Notes under the pieces: generated by a model
Told to the model about the DNA's origin: nothing
Databases searched by the model: none
What the model saw: the letters and a program-made list of their open reading frames with translations, nothing else
NCBI GenBank assembly: GCA_014905825.1
Contig: JACGCN010000063.1
Coordinates: 1 to 64,000 of the forward strand
DNA: 64,000 nt
Source of the DNA: Lyophyllum atratum
Taxonomy: Eukaryota > Basidiomycota > Agaricomycetes > Agaricales > Lyophyllaceae
Direction: 5' to 3'
Position numbers and translations under genes: made by a program
Shown here: positions 11,441-22,426 of the stretch, piece after piece
Position numbering within the stretch: the stretch's first letter is position 1
Layout of the letters: each line of letters opens with the position of its first letter

Positions 11441-13529
11441 ATGATGAACATATCCTCAGTCCTTGTGTGTCCATATCGCTCTCCGGAATACGGCATATAC
11501 ACTAACTTCTCTCCAGATCGTTCTCATAACACTCAGTCAACTATTGGGTCCAGCATATGCCGCCTTGCGTGATTGGACACCTCCCCTCAGCACTCGGGGT
11601 CGTTATGTCGTTGATGCAAACGGTCTGCGCTTCAAGCTCAAATCTGGGAATTGGCATGGAGCGAGCGGCACCTACAGCGGGAGTGGCGATATAAATACGG
11701 ACTCCTCCCACCACGCAAATGAGAACTCGCACAGCCTTCCATTAGGTCTGCAATATGCACCTCTTGCCGATATCCTCGATGGGTTCGAGAGACTTCGCAT
11801 CAACACCATCCGGCTGCCATTTTCCAACCAGATGATACACGATGCGACTCCCGTTCAAGACTCTTGGGTAGCTGCCAACCCGCAGCTCAGAGGGTTATCT
11901 CCTCTGGAAGTGTATGATGCAGTTATCAAGGCGTTGACGGATAGGGGGTTCGCTGTCATACTTAACAACCATACGAATAAGTCTATCTGGTGCTGTGGGG
12001 CGAACGACGGCAACGATAGATGGAATAAATCGCAATCTGATGACGTCTGGGCAGCGGATTGGCTCTTCATGGTGTCCCGCTACCGCAGTAATGGGAGAGT
12101 CGTTGGAGCCGACCTTTATAATGAGGTGGGTTATGCCCCATATCTCACCTTGGGGTTTGCAAATCCTTATCACGTTCGCAGGTTCGGCGAGACCTTCTGG
12201 ATGACCCGAATTGGGGACTTGACGATAGCCATGACTGGTACCAAGCCTCTCAGTGGTTGGGTGACCGCATTCTCACTGAAGCAAACCCTAATATCTTGGT
12301 TATCGTTGAGGGTATCAACTGGACTGGCGTCCCCGTCGACGGCTTTCCCCATCATCGGCCTACACTAGAGCCAGTGCGACAGTTATCACATACTTTCGTC
12401 ATACCTAACAAGGTTTGCCCTCCTACTTCTATCGAGGTTGATTTTTATCTGAAAAGTATGACCTTAGCTTGTCTATGCAGCACATTTCTATGGCTATACG
12501 GGTCCCAATCATTCAGGAGCTACCGGTGTGGGAGAAACTAGCGATTTACGCTACCGCGACTTTTCGAAGACAGACCTCTTCCAGGTCATGACAGACCAAG
12601 CAGGTTACGTAGCCTTAGATGCCGACAAGCATTACACCGCTCCAGTCTGGGTGAGGGTCTCCGTTCCTCATTATAAACATAGTTTCTAATACATACAATA
12701 TCGCCAGATCAGCGAGTTCGGAGTCGAGGGCAGGGGGGAAATCGCTGATTCGTCTCGGAATTGGTTCAATAACATGGTTTCTTATCTAATCACCAACGAC
12801 GTGGATTTCGCTATATGGCCCCTCATTGGGTATTTAGGCCCTTCCAACAACAATGGTTGGGCACTTCTGAATTGGGATCCGACGACAAGCAAACAGGACA
12901 GTTTATACGATGGAAATGATTGGAGATCAACTGCATGGGATAGCCTGGTAGATTCCACAGGTGGTCCAACATCCTCTGTCCCTACTCCAACACGCTGGCA
13001 GATGTTGAATCTCGACCGCGGTGATTTCGTGCAATCGCTAGTCCAACGCTCACGGACAGATTGGGACTCTGGCGCTCGAAAAGGAATGTGTCCCGATGGG
13101 CTTCGTCTCATTGGGATTTCCGCTGGATCGACTCGAGCTCTGTGCACCGACTCTGCGGATTACAAGTGGGCGAATGGCAACCCTACCACTACGGTCTTCG
13201 ACGAGCGTTATGTTTCCGGTGGTGATTGGGCTGGGGGATACACAAAATACCAATGCCCTTCTGACTCGTATGTTGTGGGATATGCTATCAGGGGCTCCAA
13301 GGTGTCCACTGTGCTGTGTGCTCAGGCTTCTGAAACGCTGGGCACCGGCGGTAGTGGTACAAGGTGGTTCGATAAGGGGGACAACAGACCAGCAGGAGAG
13401 ATAGGCGGAGAATTCCATTCTGGACAATACAAAGGTGTCTGCGCAACGGATGAGTATATAGCTGGGATGGCTTTTACAACACGAGTTGGGAGTAACGGAG
13501 CCCCTGCGGCAATCTTATGTCGCAAGTAG
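11441..13529 (+). CDS. Secreted GH5-family glycoside hydrolase with C-terminal Cys-repeat module
   Basis: The start at 11441 (MMNISSVL) was chosen because splicing 11465-11516 joins it to IVLITLSQLLGPAYA, giving a signal peptide with cleavage after AYA; the frame at 11463 has no ATG. The mature part begins LRDWTPPLSTRGRYVVD and has a GH5 (cellulase-clan) barrel: RINTIRLPFSNQM, VILNNHT, the acid/base glutamate in LYNEV, HFYGYTGPNHSGA after an intron ending at CCTTAG, and the nucleophile in ISEFGVEG. After the barrel come a Pro/Thr/Ser linker and about 160 residues with three copies of a Cys-bounded module (13047-13529). It probably acts outside the cell on a beta-glycan or wall glycoconjugate; the substrate cannot be read from sequence. 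The NEV in place of the common NEP is a small departure. It converges on the cupredoxin gene. Confidence 0.85.
13047..13529 (+). repeat. Three-fold repeat encoding Cys-bounded modules in the GH5 protein
   Basis: At protein level three units follow one another: DWDSGARKGMCPDGLRLIG, ending ALC; DWAGGYTKYQCPSDSYVVG, ending VLC; and EFHSGQYKGVCATDEYIAG, ending ILC. Each has an aromatic/acidic lead, a Gly, a Lys (directly or one residue) before the first Cys block, an acidic residue after it, a hydrophobic-x-G strand and a final hydrophobic-x-C. The units are about 50 to 65 residues apart. A trefoil or prism-like glycan-binding domain is a reasonable guess from the three-fold pattern; the fold is not established by what I can see. 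Confidence 0.7.
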
Positions 13530-13822
13530 GCCCCGTATGTTTGGATCTTCTCGTATACCTAGTATGTAAATTGTTGAATCTTATCAAGGACGGTGTAGGC
13601 TTGTATATGGACGAATTTGCAAGTCAAGCCCAGCAGGTCTAGGTGGCATGGGAACGTGATAGCGACGGAGAAATCTATCGCACACAATCGTAGATATTGT
13701 ACATCTAGGAAGCCCTAGCTCTTGTACGTACAAAGTCTATAGCAAAGTATACGGAAGATTTCAATCAGCGTGGTAGGCATGTAAAAAGAAGCGGGATGGT
13801 CATCGAGTAAGGATGGCGTCAA

Positions 13823-14795
13823 TCACGCTAATGCGAGGCCTGCGGCGAGGGCCGCTGCGAACAAAGCGAGGGTTGCACTGTACGCTAAGCTGGTCGCTCC
13901 AGAGCCAGCAGCCGCTCCCCCGCCGGTACTGGAAGCCGGTGCAGCGGTAGCAATGCCATTCACACCCCCTGTGACAGGGCCTTTATCGGCTTCCTATATA
14001 AGAAGGGGTCAGAAACGGTGCGAGGCTCGCATAGAAGAAATATTTACAGTGACTTCAGAGGATCCGATCTTCTGTGCTGCAGCCATGAAATTGTCGAATG
14101 TGTTTCCAGTAGTAGGTGCATTGATGCTACCAACCATACCCATGCCACAGTGAGCTATCTGTATATGAATTTAATACCATGTTACGTCAAAGCACGCCTC
14201 TTTCTCTCGCACCTGTTTGCAGTGGAACCAAATTGCTATGCAGGAAATAATCAGGATCTATACAAGCTCATAGACCAAGAAGAGACAAACGTTTTGTGTC
14301 GTCGGTGATGTTGATGGAAAAGGATTTCGCGCTTTGCAGGCCCGAATCGAATCCTGCGGTGGTGTTATCTGTTGCAGCGAGGTATGTGCATGGCGCATTG
14401 AACGATGACTGCGTCACGGAGTGATCCAAACCAGTGCTTTGATAGTCCCGCGGTCAGTGATACACCAGATGAATATTGCAGAACGGATAAACCAACTTGG
14501 GGAACCAGAAAGTGACAAGCGTGCCGTTTTTGGCGGTGAAGTTGTTGGGGTGGAACACGAATTGACTTTGGAACGCGACATCGACCTATTATTCAAGTTG
14601 TTTATTAAGGAGAAGTGAGTAGAACTATCTCATCCTGGTAGACTGAGAACTGACATTCATGTGACCATCGGTGTCTGCTGGGGCACTCGGGACGGGGACA
14701 GCGTTACTCGATGTGGGTGTAGGATCTGGGGCGCCATACTGCGCGGCAGCTAAAGCAGGTAGGAGACTCGCAACCAGTGCAGCTGTAAACATCAT
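13823..14795 (-). CDS. GPI-anchored cupredoxin (plastocyanin-like extracellular protein)
   Basis: The leftward gene starts MMFTAALVASLLPALAAAQY, a signal peptide with cleavage near AAA-Q, followed by a Pro/Thr/Ser spacer. Exons then give FVFHPNNFTAKNGTLVTFWF, the copper-site strand DHSVTQSSFNAPC, and WFHCKQIAHCGMGMVG, which supply the His, Cys, His and Met expected of a type-1 copper site. The tail is an Ala/Gly/Ser-rich stretch ending in a hydrophobic segment (FAAALAAGLALA), typical of GPI attachment. This family (extracellular serine-rich or cupredoxin proteins) is common in filamentous fungi and sits at the cell surface; its role is unknown. At least four short introns are needed. The stop at 13823 faces the GH5 stop, so the two genes converge. 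Confidence 0.85.
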
Positions 14796-16009
14796 GTCGA
14801 TAGGATTGAGATGTCAGGAAACGAAGAAGGGAACCTCAGGCAGAAGATTGGTCGAGACCCAAGCGGGGGAACACGGCCTGGATATAAAGGTCCCAGGAAT
14901 CTAGATGGCAGTGCCCAGCGGGGAATGGAGAAGGCATCGCGTCAACCTTGAATTGAACGCGTGGGTTTCCTATCCCAAGAAAGCAGTATTTTCCAAGGCC
15001 CAATCCCAAAACAGCTCGTTGTTCACATTGGTTGACGATCACGACGGTTCGTGACAAGATGTCTGATCTGGCAATCTTCTTTGACAATCGCTAAGATGTA
15101 GATTATTCTTCCCAACTTCCAACCACTGCTGCCGGTCAATCGTTGGTATGTTACGGCCTGACAGGTATTCCTTCCCATGAATTACCGTGGTTTACACGCC
15201 GAAAGCTCGTCCAGCACCTTGCATAAGATGGTGTGATCCACTCTGGGAGGTGGGCACCCAGTTCGATCGATTACAAGGGACCATCAGAACCACGGAAGGC
15301 CGTAAACCCAACGTAAACCACTCACCAAGGTGGATTGATCGAGGTAGAAAGAATCTAAGATAAAAATAACAAATGTGATAAGGTGACATATATACACTGA
15401 GTCCTGCGATCGATACCATACCGGGCGAAAACGTCGCGCACTTGTGAGAAGCACCTTTACTGCGCATTCTATATAGAGGAGCAGTGTTCCCCGAGGTAGC
15501 CTGTTTGTGAAATGATCATGGCAACTGGAATTACTTATGACTAACACCTGACTAACATATCCGTTAGATCTAGATGACAATTGGAAGTCGCATACCACCG
15601 TGAGCCTGTGGCTCCAGCGAAAATACTAAAAGATCACAACTCTACAACTTGTTGACAACTTCATCACTCACGTCGTCCGTACGCGTGTGATTCGCCTGCC
15701 CATTAGAAGCCCACAAGTCCATCAAGAAGGGGTTGACGGCTTCGATGCCGACTTTTTCCTATTGATCATATTGCGCGCCATCCTCCGAGTTATATGTATG
15801 AGCAATTGCAAGTTGAGAGGATCTTGCAGGATCTCTTCTTCGCGGCTTTACGCAAAGCCGCCGAATTCGACTCGAAATGGCTAATATTTGGATTGCAGAT
15901 CATTGACCGCGCACCCAAACAAAATCTCCGAGCCCCAAGTTGACGTTCTTCCCCTCACTAGTGTCATGAGCAACAGGCAGCGATCATCCTACACATCGAG
16001 TCACTGACA
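14796..16009. other. Divergent intergenic region between cupredoxin and SNF8 genes
   Basis: About 1.2 kb contains the upstream regions of the leftward cupredoxin gene and the rightward SNF8 gene. Open frames between 15190 and 15600 lack family features and are probably chance. No repeats or RNA genes were seen. Confidence 0.45.
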
Positions 16010-16762
16010 ATGCATAGACGTGGTGGCGTAGGGCTGGCTGCCTTCGACCGGCAGGAGCAATCAAAGCGCTCCTTCGCAGAGCTTTCCTCTGCCCTCTCCC
16101 AATCTCAAGTCGACCACCTGCACTCCCAGCTCAAGCAGTTTCGCACTGCGCTCGCCCGTTTTGCATCAACACATCGCGAGTCAATAAAGAGCGACCCCAC
16201 CTTCCGCCATGCTTTCCAGCAGATGTGCTCGTCTATAGGTGTCGATCCCCTTGCAGGCCCCCGAAAGGGAGGGTGGTGGGCAGAGATGCTCGGAATGGGT
16301 GACTGGCAGTACGAGCTCGGCGTGCAGATAGTTGACGTTTGCGTTAGTACACGAGAACGCAATGGGGGGTTGATCGAAATGTCGGAACTCGTCCGGCTGG
16401 TCAGTAAACTGCGCGGTGTCAGTGGAGGTATGATAACGGAGGATGATGTCGTGCGGAGCATAAAAACATTGCAGCCACTCGGAGCAGGATACCAGGTTGT
16501 GGAAATCGGAGGTCGGAAGATGGTGCGCAGTGTGGTTAAGGAACTTGACGAAGACCAGTCAGTTGTGCTCGCGATTGCCCAATTGGAAGGTGGACGGATC
16601 GTGGAGGACGTGCTTGTCCAGCGGAATGGATGGACTCGAGAGCGAGCCAGAACTGCGTTAGAAAACATGGTTCACAGAGATGGACTATGCTGGTTGGACG
16701 ACCAAGACGAGCAATGTGGAAGAGCCTATTGGGTCCCGTCTGCGATGCGATGGGACTTGTAA
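16010..16762 (+). CDS. SNF8: ESCRT-II subunit SNF8/VPS22
   Basis: An intronless 250-residue gene, unusual among its intron-rich neighbours. The start MHRRGGVGLAAFDRQEQ is the conserved amphipathic beginning of VPS22. A long helical hairpin follows, with HSQLKQFRTALARFASTHRE and FRHAFQQMCSSIGVDPLAG, then two winged-helix domains (LVRLVSKLRGVSGGMITEDD, and the C-terminal GLCWLDDQDEQCGRAYWVPS). VPS22 with VPS25 and VPS36 forms ESCRT-II on endosomes and bridges cargo recognition to ESCRT-III. Length matches the family (about 230-260 residues). Confidence 0.95.
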   Translation: MHRRGGVGLAAFDRQEQSKRSFAELSSALSQSQVDHLHSQLKQFRTALARFASTHRESIKSDPTFRHAFQQMCSSIGVDPLAGPRKGGWWAEMLGMGDWQYELGVQIVDVCVSTRERNGGLIEMSELVRLVSKLRGVSGGMITEDDVVRSIKTLQPLGAGYQVVEIGGRKMVRSVVKELDEDQSVVLAIAQLEGGRIVEDVLVQRNGWTRERARTALENMVHRDGLCWLDDQDEQCGRAYWVPSAMRWDL

Positions 16763-16855
16763 ATGATCGCACCCTGTACGTCTATACATACCATGCTCAT
16801 GTATCACTTAATTTTACGGATCGTCATCATTGTTATACAAGGAATTTCTCCCCCG

Positions 16856-18790
16856 TCAATAGAAGTCAAAGTTGACGCTGTGTTTAGGCGCAGTCGAAGC
16901 CGGCTCTAGATCGTGCGGTGAAGACAAAGGTGCAGCTTCGGCTATGTGATAGATAAGGACTTCGTGAGTTCAATTTAGTTGTGACAAGAAAAAATGAAAC
17001 GCACGTTGCGAGACACCTGCCTCGGCCATACCCTGCACACCAAATGTAACGGTTTTTACATTCAGGGATCTCAGATTCACGAGTACAAGCACTCCTGTCC
17101 TCGCGAATTCCGGCACCATCACGACCCGACACCGTGCCTTCGAGCCTTCCCCATGCTCGTCCTCGTCGACAACTATTTTCGTCCCAAATCGCTTCTGGTT
17201 GCCCACGATATATAGATCTGGAGTTTCTGTGATGATGAAGGGATCCCCTCCGAAGTATGGATGGCACCATAGGGTGTCGGGCGCAGTCGGAGCCATGTGT
17301 CGCCATTTCAGCGTGGACTCCAGAATAGAAAGACGTGTGTTGGGGGGAGAAGGAAGATATTTGAACATGTCATTAAGGGGTTGACCTGAATTAACCAGAA
17401 GGGTGCGCTCTATTGGCACATGGTTTGCAACCTCACCCTCCAATTGAGGTTGGCAGCCTAAGCGTAGGTAGGTGGGGTTGGTCTCACAGGAGAAGGTCGG
17501 AAGCTTCGCGACTGCGCCGAACATAGCTTTCGGAAAGGCTTGCTGCGGCATGATCATTCCAGACGGATCGGACTCGCCGGGAAGGATGTGAATTGGCAGT
17601 GCGCCTGCAATGTCAAGCAGGTGATCCGAAAGACTGAGAACCGGGTGAGGCGAGAATGTCGTTACATCGTAACCATAACGCTTCTATCCATAGAATGAGC
17701 TTCTGTGGAGAAAGTGATGCTTTGTCGTACTCACGGATTTTCGCTGAGGCTGTTCAGGATCTGCGGACTCCCCTTTCCCATTAGGTGCAAGCGGAGACAG
17801 AGAATTACCCGCGATAATAAGTCGTGATATTTGTGTCGCTGAGATCTGTTCTATCATTCCACCCTCTTCACCTGTCAAATATTCCACGAGCATTTGTATC
17901 TGTGCGTCACAAGAGGAAGTAGACCCGATATCAAGCCCAGATACGACAGCTATCCATTCATCTGCAGATGACTGTGGGTCTGATTGAAACGAGGCATGAA
18001 CATGTAATGTCATTGAGAGATGACGATACTCACCGTCAACGTCCATCCCGTTTTCCTCGAGAGGCTCCGCATCCTCAGAGGAAGTCTGTGGTGCCATTCC
18101 TGGATAACAGAGGTCGACCACCTCAAAGTCTCCATTGGGTGTCTCCGCCCCTAACGCTGCAACAATAACACCAGTCACCAACTTTGCTCCCTTCACGCGC
18201 TCTCCTACTAGTCGGATACGCCCTGACTCGTCCTCCAACATCACGTTATCCTCTGGGGAGTAAAATTTACGGTTTGGTGGTGGCGGGGGTATCGAATGCT
18301 ACGTCTCCCTTGTTAGCAAACCACCTTCGGTCAGTAGAGACACCTACGTCGCGTGCGATATCTTCCATGACATTGGGTTTGAGTGGCATGTCCATGTATA
18401 CGGTACCAATGATATAACAAAGACGTGATTTCACGACTTCAAGGACGCGTGGAACTAATATAGGATTGCCTGATGAAGGAATGCTTTGTGGATCTTCGGC
18501 GTTGGCACTCTTGACAGGACACACCTGCGATATTTCCCCATCGTTTGTGCGCCCTTTCCTCCACACATTGGCGTAGGAGCCGTAGTCTTATGAAGTATAT
18601 GTTGGAGTACTGGTATTTGTAGGACTTGTTCGCGGTATTTATTTGAAATGAAGGTGTTGTAGGGGCAGGATCGAGGACGACTGTTGCGAGTCGAACAGAG
18701 ACGGGAGGGGCTGGTCTGTTGGCTGCACCATCAACTATGAGAGATCTTGGGACACGCTGAGAGCACTGACATTGGATCGAGCGGAGACAT
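16856..18790 (-). CDS. POL31: DNA polymerase delta small (B) subunit
   Basis: The leftward gene reads MSPLDP, then an intron, then PSFQIN..SYKYQYSNIYFIRLRL, then another intron to RLCYIIGTVYMDMPLKPNVM, the conserved start of POLD2/Cdc1/Pol31. The OB fold (LEDESGRIRLVGERVKGAKL) and the inactive calcineurin-like phosphoesterase domain follow, with ISRLIIAGNSLSPLAPNGKG, VPIERTLLVNSGQPLNDMFKY and GGDPFIITETPDLYIVGNQK. The last exon (16857-16900) ends NFDFY. The subunit links the catalytic polymerase to the third subunit and PCNA at the replication fork. The start at 18790 depends on a 55-nt first intron; without it no ATG lies in frame before the conserved region. The glutamate decarboxylase gene ends about 160 bases upstream on the same strand. 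Confidence 0.9.
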
Positions 18791-18949
18791 ATGTGTTGGT
18801 GGTGGTATTAAAGAGAGTCACATTTTTACAGACGCGTCGCGTCGCACGTGACAGGCGCGTCAATGGTGGCCGAAGACACAATGAAATCGATGGTACAGAA
18901 CGGGGTACTACAGCTACTATTACAATGTTCCATTTCCTTGTGTAATCAC

Positions 18950-21421
18950 TCAACAAGTCTTTGCGTAGGTTCCAGACGGCTCCCTTCCTGAGCCTTCCTC
19001 GAGGCTCCCTGCTTGTTGTTCGCGCTGGTTACGTTTATGCTGAACATTGCCAAGTGCAGCGAGCGCGTGGGCAGGCGATCCTTGCTTGGCTAGTCCTTCC
19101 GTTACCTCGATCTAACGCGCGTGTAAGTCTTGAGCAGCATGATATCCATCTGATTACTTACAATGTCGGCGACAAGTTGATCAATCAGCTGAATCGCAGA
19201 ATGAGAATCGTCATGTGTTAGGTGCAGTGACTACAACTCACCACTTCCGTCATACTCTCGCGTACGACGACGCGAAGGATTTCGATCTGCTCCAGGCCAG
19301 GAGGCAGTTCGTAGTTGGGCACAATCCTAAAGACCGATCGAGTTGTTGATAAAAATTGTAGCATCCTTGGCGCTTACCAGCCTTTCGCCCTGAGTAGCGT
19401 CTGAATCCAGCGTTGCTGAATCTCGGGGTATTCCTCCTTGAAACCATCTGAGAAGCGGAAAGAAACTACAGGAAGTCCTGGGGTGTAAGACTGCGAGGAA
19501 TGTCAGCCACTCCTGTCACCTGCGTGTAGGAGATCCACCCACCTCGATATCTTCGTCATCAATACCGACAGCATCCTTCACGGATCCCATGGTACCTCCA
19601 ACCTTTCGGTGGATATCACTCAACACCGTATAGTACTTGGAGGCCTCTAAAGCTCGGCTTAGAAGGCGAGCATTCTTCATGTCGTCGAGTGCGACCATGC
19701 GGTAACCCTCGTACCCAAGGTGGATGAGATTGAAATACTGGCCGATGATGGGGGCTGCAGGACGGGAGAAGTTGAGGGAAAAGGAGTATTCGACTGAGCC
19801 AAGGTAATGAAGCTCGAAAATGAGGTCCTTGGGAAGATATGCCTTGTCCCTCCAGATCACCCAACCCACACCCACGTAGGTCAAACCAAATTTATGACCC
19901 CTTGAAGAGGATGATGTGATAAAAGATGTGAACCAAAGCTCCATGGATGGCAATGAACGTACGATGTGTTGATGGAAACGACCCTGGGCAATTTGAAGTC
20001 CCAAACAAGTTTCGGCTAGTGCAAGGAAGAATTAGGTTATACCTCCGGACTTGAGTGGAACTCTTACGGTCGCGAATGGGGCAACGAACCCTCCAGATGC
20101 TGCATCCACTGGAAAGATTTTTTGTGAATCGTAACACCTGAGATTTCAATGAGGTCCTCACCATGAATTGGCACGGAGTGTCCAGTCTTAGCCTCGTATT
20201 CATCCAGAAGGTCGGACATCTCCTTCACGGGTTCATAGTGGCCCGTGTAGGTACCTGCGGGGACATTCCCGTCAGCGAGTACAGAATGGCAAATGCTTGC
20301 CCTTACTTCCGAGAATAACAAACACGCCGATGGTATTCTCGTCGACGAGCTCCATGGCTTTGACTGGGTCGAGCCTGTAATGACTCTCCACGGACACAGG
20401 TACGAGCCTGCATTCAACTTCGAAATACCGGGCAAACTTTTCAAGAGCTACTTGAGCGTTAGCACCCATTACGATGTTGGGACTGAGGATATCTCGATGA
20501 GAATGCGGTTAAGCCGAGATAGCAAGGAACAGACCCGGGCTCGTGGATGCTCTTCCCGGCGGCCTTACGCTTCTCTTGCCATATTTTCTTCATTGCAAGG
20601 CCACCAAGTTGAATGGCTTCAGAGGATCCGGTAGTCGCAGTACCGATGGCGCTTTTGGCAGATGGGGCATGCCAAATATCAGCGAGGATAGAAATGCCTT
20701 TGCAAACAGAGAAAGGTGTGAGCGACGCCGAGTCGTCTTATACATGAATAGCTTAGCTATACATCGGGTGTGGAGGGCCTCTGTGGACGTTGTTAGGTCG
20801 TGGTATTGGAACGATGTACCATTTTACTCACGCGTCGCAGGATATTCGTCAGAATCTAACATCTCAGATATAGCACTGAACACAGAGAAACAGCAATGCG
20901 AGGCCCACCAATCAAATTCTTGGACATGTTTTCTGTGAACAGTTTGTCGGCCTCTGCGGGCATCCAAGTATGAACAAAGGACGCCAGGTTTAGGACCGGG
21001 GATCCGTCTGAAACTCGCATTTAACGGTGAGATCAAGGGATAAGAAGGCTGGCTAACCTAAGCTAAGCTCATCGTGTATGAGCTGGTACGCTGCATCAGC
21101 GTTGATGCCCTGGAATCGTATCGGTTAGATATGTTGCAGAAGGACGAGGAGCCAGTACCTTGTGTGCTATGTTATACTTGGGAACAGGAGTGGTATTGTA
21201 ACGAGCGCCATAGGTATGTTCAATTTGGTTGATGTTTGCTCTACGATGACATTTCTTGTCCTGATCCTGCGTCAGTGTTTGGGCGTTTAGGAAGGGGAAG
21301 GTGCGCATACATGAGCCTCGCGGATCAGTTTGTCTGGGTTGACGTGCTAGCATGGCGGTAGTTGGTGTAAGTCAGGTCCGCGGTGAAGAAGGCAGACTTG
21401 ACGTACCTTGGAGAGAGCCAT
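18950..21421 (-). CDS. Glutamate decarboxylase (PLP-dependent)
   Basis: Multi-exon leftward gene starting MALSKHVNPDKL (ATG 21421). The spliced protein shows the group II decarboxylase core: [75 protein letters not shown] and the PLP-lysine motif [13 protein letters not shown] (split by an intron near 19905-19965), then [13 protein letters not shown] and [17 protein letters not shown]. It converts glutamate to GABA and feeds the GABA shunt; the plant and fungal form is cytosolic. The C-terminus is rich in Glu/Gln/Arg and does not look like a plant calmodulin-binding tail. The many exon joins keep frame, so I see no sign of decay. Confidence 0.93.
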
Positions 21422-21462
21422 GATGGTGGGGGGTTTTGGAAGCAAGGAACGAGATGTGGGAT

Positions 21463-21469
21463 ATTTATA
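21463..21469 (-). promoter_or_regulatory. TATA box of the glutamate decarboxylase gene
   Basis: On the minus strand this reads TATAAAT, about 42 bases before the ATG at 21421, which implies a short leader. Confidence 0.5.
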
Positions 21470-22128
21470 CTTTTAGCAAGTCTATTTTGGAGATGTGACA
21501 AGACGGTGATGTCATGTAATTATTTATGACTACATGTTTTGCCAGCTGACGGTGCCCTGCGCCACGACCTACCTGAGCCTCTTGACAAGACCCACGAAGA
21601 CTGTTTCCCAAATCGCTGGAATTTTGGGGTTTCCGGACAGTTTGCGTCTATTGCTGTCCGGACTGCACATAGCTCAGAGAGCGATCTTGTCCGGACACAT
21701 GATTTTCTTCAGCTGCGCCGCAGTCACCTCGAAAGTTTCGGAAAAAGCATTTTGTGGCGGCGTTCCCGCCGCTTCAAGCGCGTTTGTGCTGGAAAAAAGT
21801 CGGTTTGGCAGCGTTCGGCTCAGCGTATACCTCATTTTCAGTCCAGAGCCCAAGGATCTGTCCGCATATCGTACCTACCCTTCCGTGGACCGCCAAACCT
21901 TGAAGGCTCTCGTTTCGTCAGGACTGGGCCATGGCTGCCGTGCTTCAAAGGTCCAATTTTTGTCCGGATCCGGAAACTGCCTCACCGGTCAGGATTGACA
22001 GGGCTCTGTCTACGCCTGACTAGCTTGCGACTCTTGTCTAGAATTAATCGATGAATGACTGTGACCTTCAAGCGTTCATTGCCAAAAACCAGGCGAGCTT
22101 CTCACCCTCGTCTATCGAATGTATCGTG
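21470..22128. other. Region of unclear origin with repeated TCCGGA
   Basis: The DNA is open in two + frames (21534-21998 and 21539-22054), but neither product resembles a known family and only the first has an ATG. Five TCCGGA palindromes occur at 21632, 21657, 21690, 21963 and 21969, the last two adjacent, which is far more than expected by chance in 350 bases. It may be a decayed element or unannotated regulatory DNA; I do not call a gene. Confidence 0.35.
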
Positions 22129-22380
22129 TTACAGCTTCGCCATCGCCGTACCTGTTAAGAGTCTCTGCAATCCAGCCTTCGTCTCTGCACTCATAGCCGT
22201 ACTTTTCCGTGACTGACTTTCCACAAACACGTGGGTATAACCACCGACAGCAGCAGGCGAGTCCTTGCCCTCTTCAAAAACACCAATCTCGTAAGTGACG
22301 GAGCTCGAACCCAGCTTGTTAACTCGAAGTCCAAGGTTCAGGACTTGCGGAAAGGATAGAGGGGCGAAGAACTGCAACAA
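22129..22380 (-). pseudogene. C-terminal fragment of a hotdog-fold (4HBT) thioesterase
   Basis: The frame FFAPLSFPQVLNLGLRVNKLG..VTYEIGVFEEG..VGGYTHVFVESQSRKS matches the C-terminal half of acyl-CoA thioesterases of the 4HBT type, including the GYTHVFVE strand. The N-terminal half with the catalytic Asp region (typically a WSDNDMYGHVNN-like motif) is not found in the 600 bases upstream in any frame, which instead carry a 6-bp repeat and no family match. The likely reading is a 5'-truncated gene. A hidden 5' exon far upstream cannot be excluded. Confidence 0.6.
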
Positions 22381-22408
22381 TTGAGGCTCGTTACTAATTG
22401 GAGTGGTC

Positions 22409-22426
22409 GATACTGATACTGATACT
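22409..22426. repeat. Microsatellite GATACT x3
   Basis: Three perfect copies of GATACT followed by a partial fourth. It lies just upstream of the truncated thioesterase frame. Confidence 0.9.

Noticed and set aside
11463..12368. A 301-aa frame starting MCVHIALRNTAY in the GH5 gene
   Set aside because: The start is not an ATG and reads an intron; splicing from the ATG at 11441 gives a proper signal peptide.
15192..15598. Two leftward frames between cupredoxin and SNF8
   Set aside because: They are in conflicting frames with no conserved motif and lie where promoters are expected.
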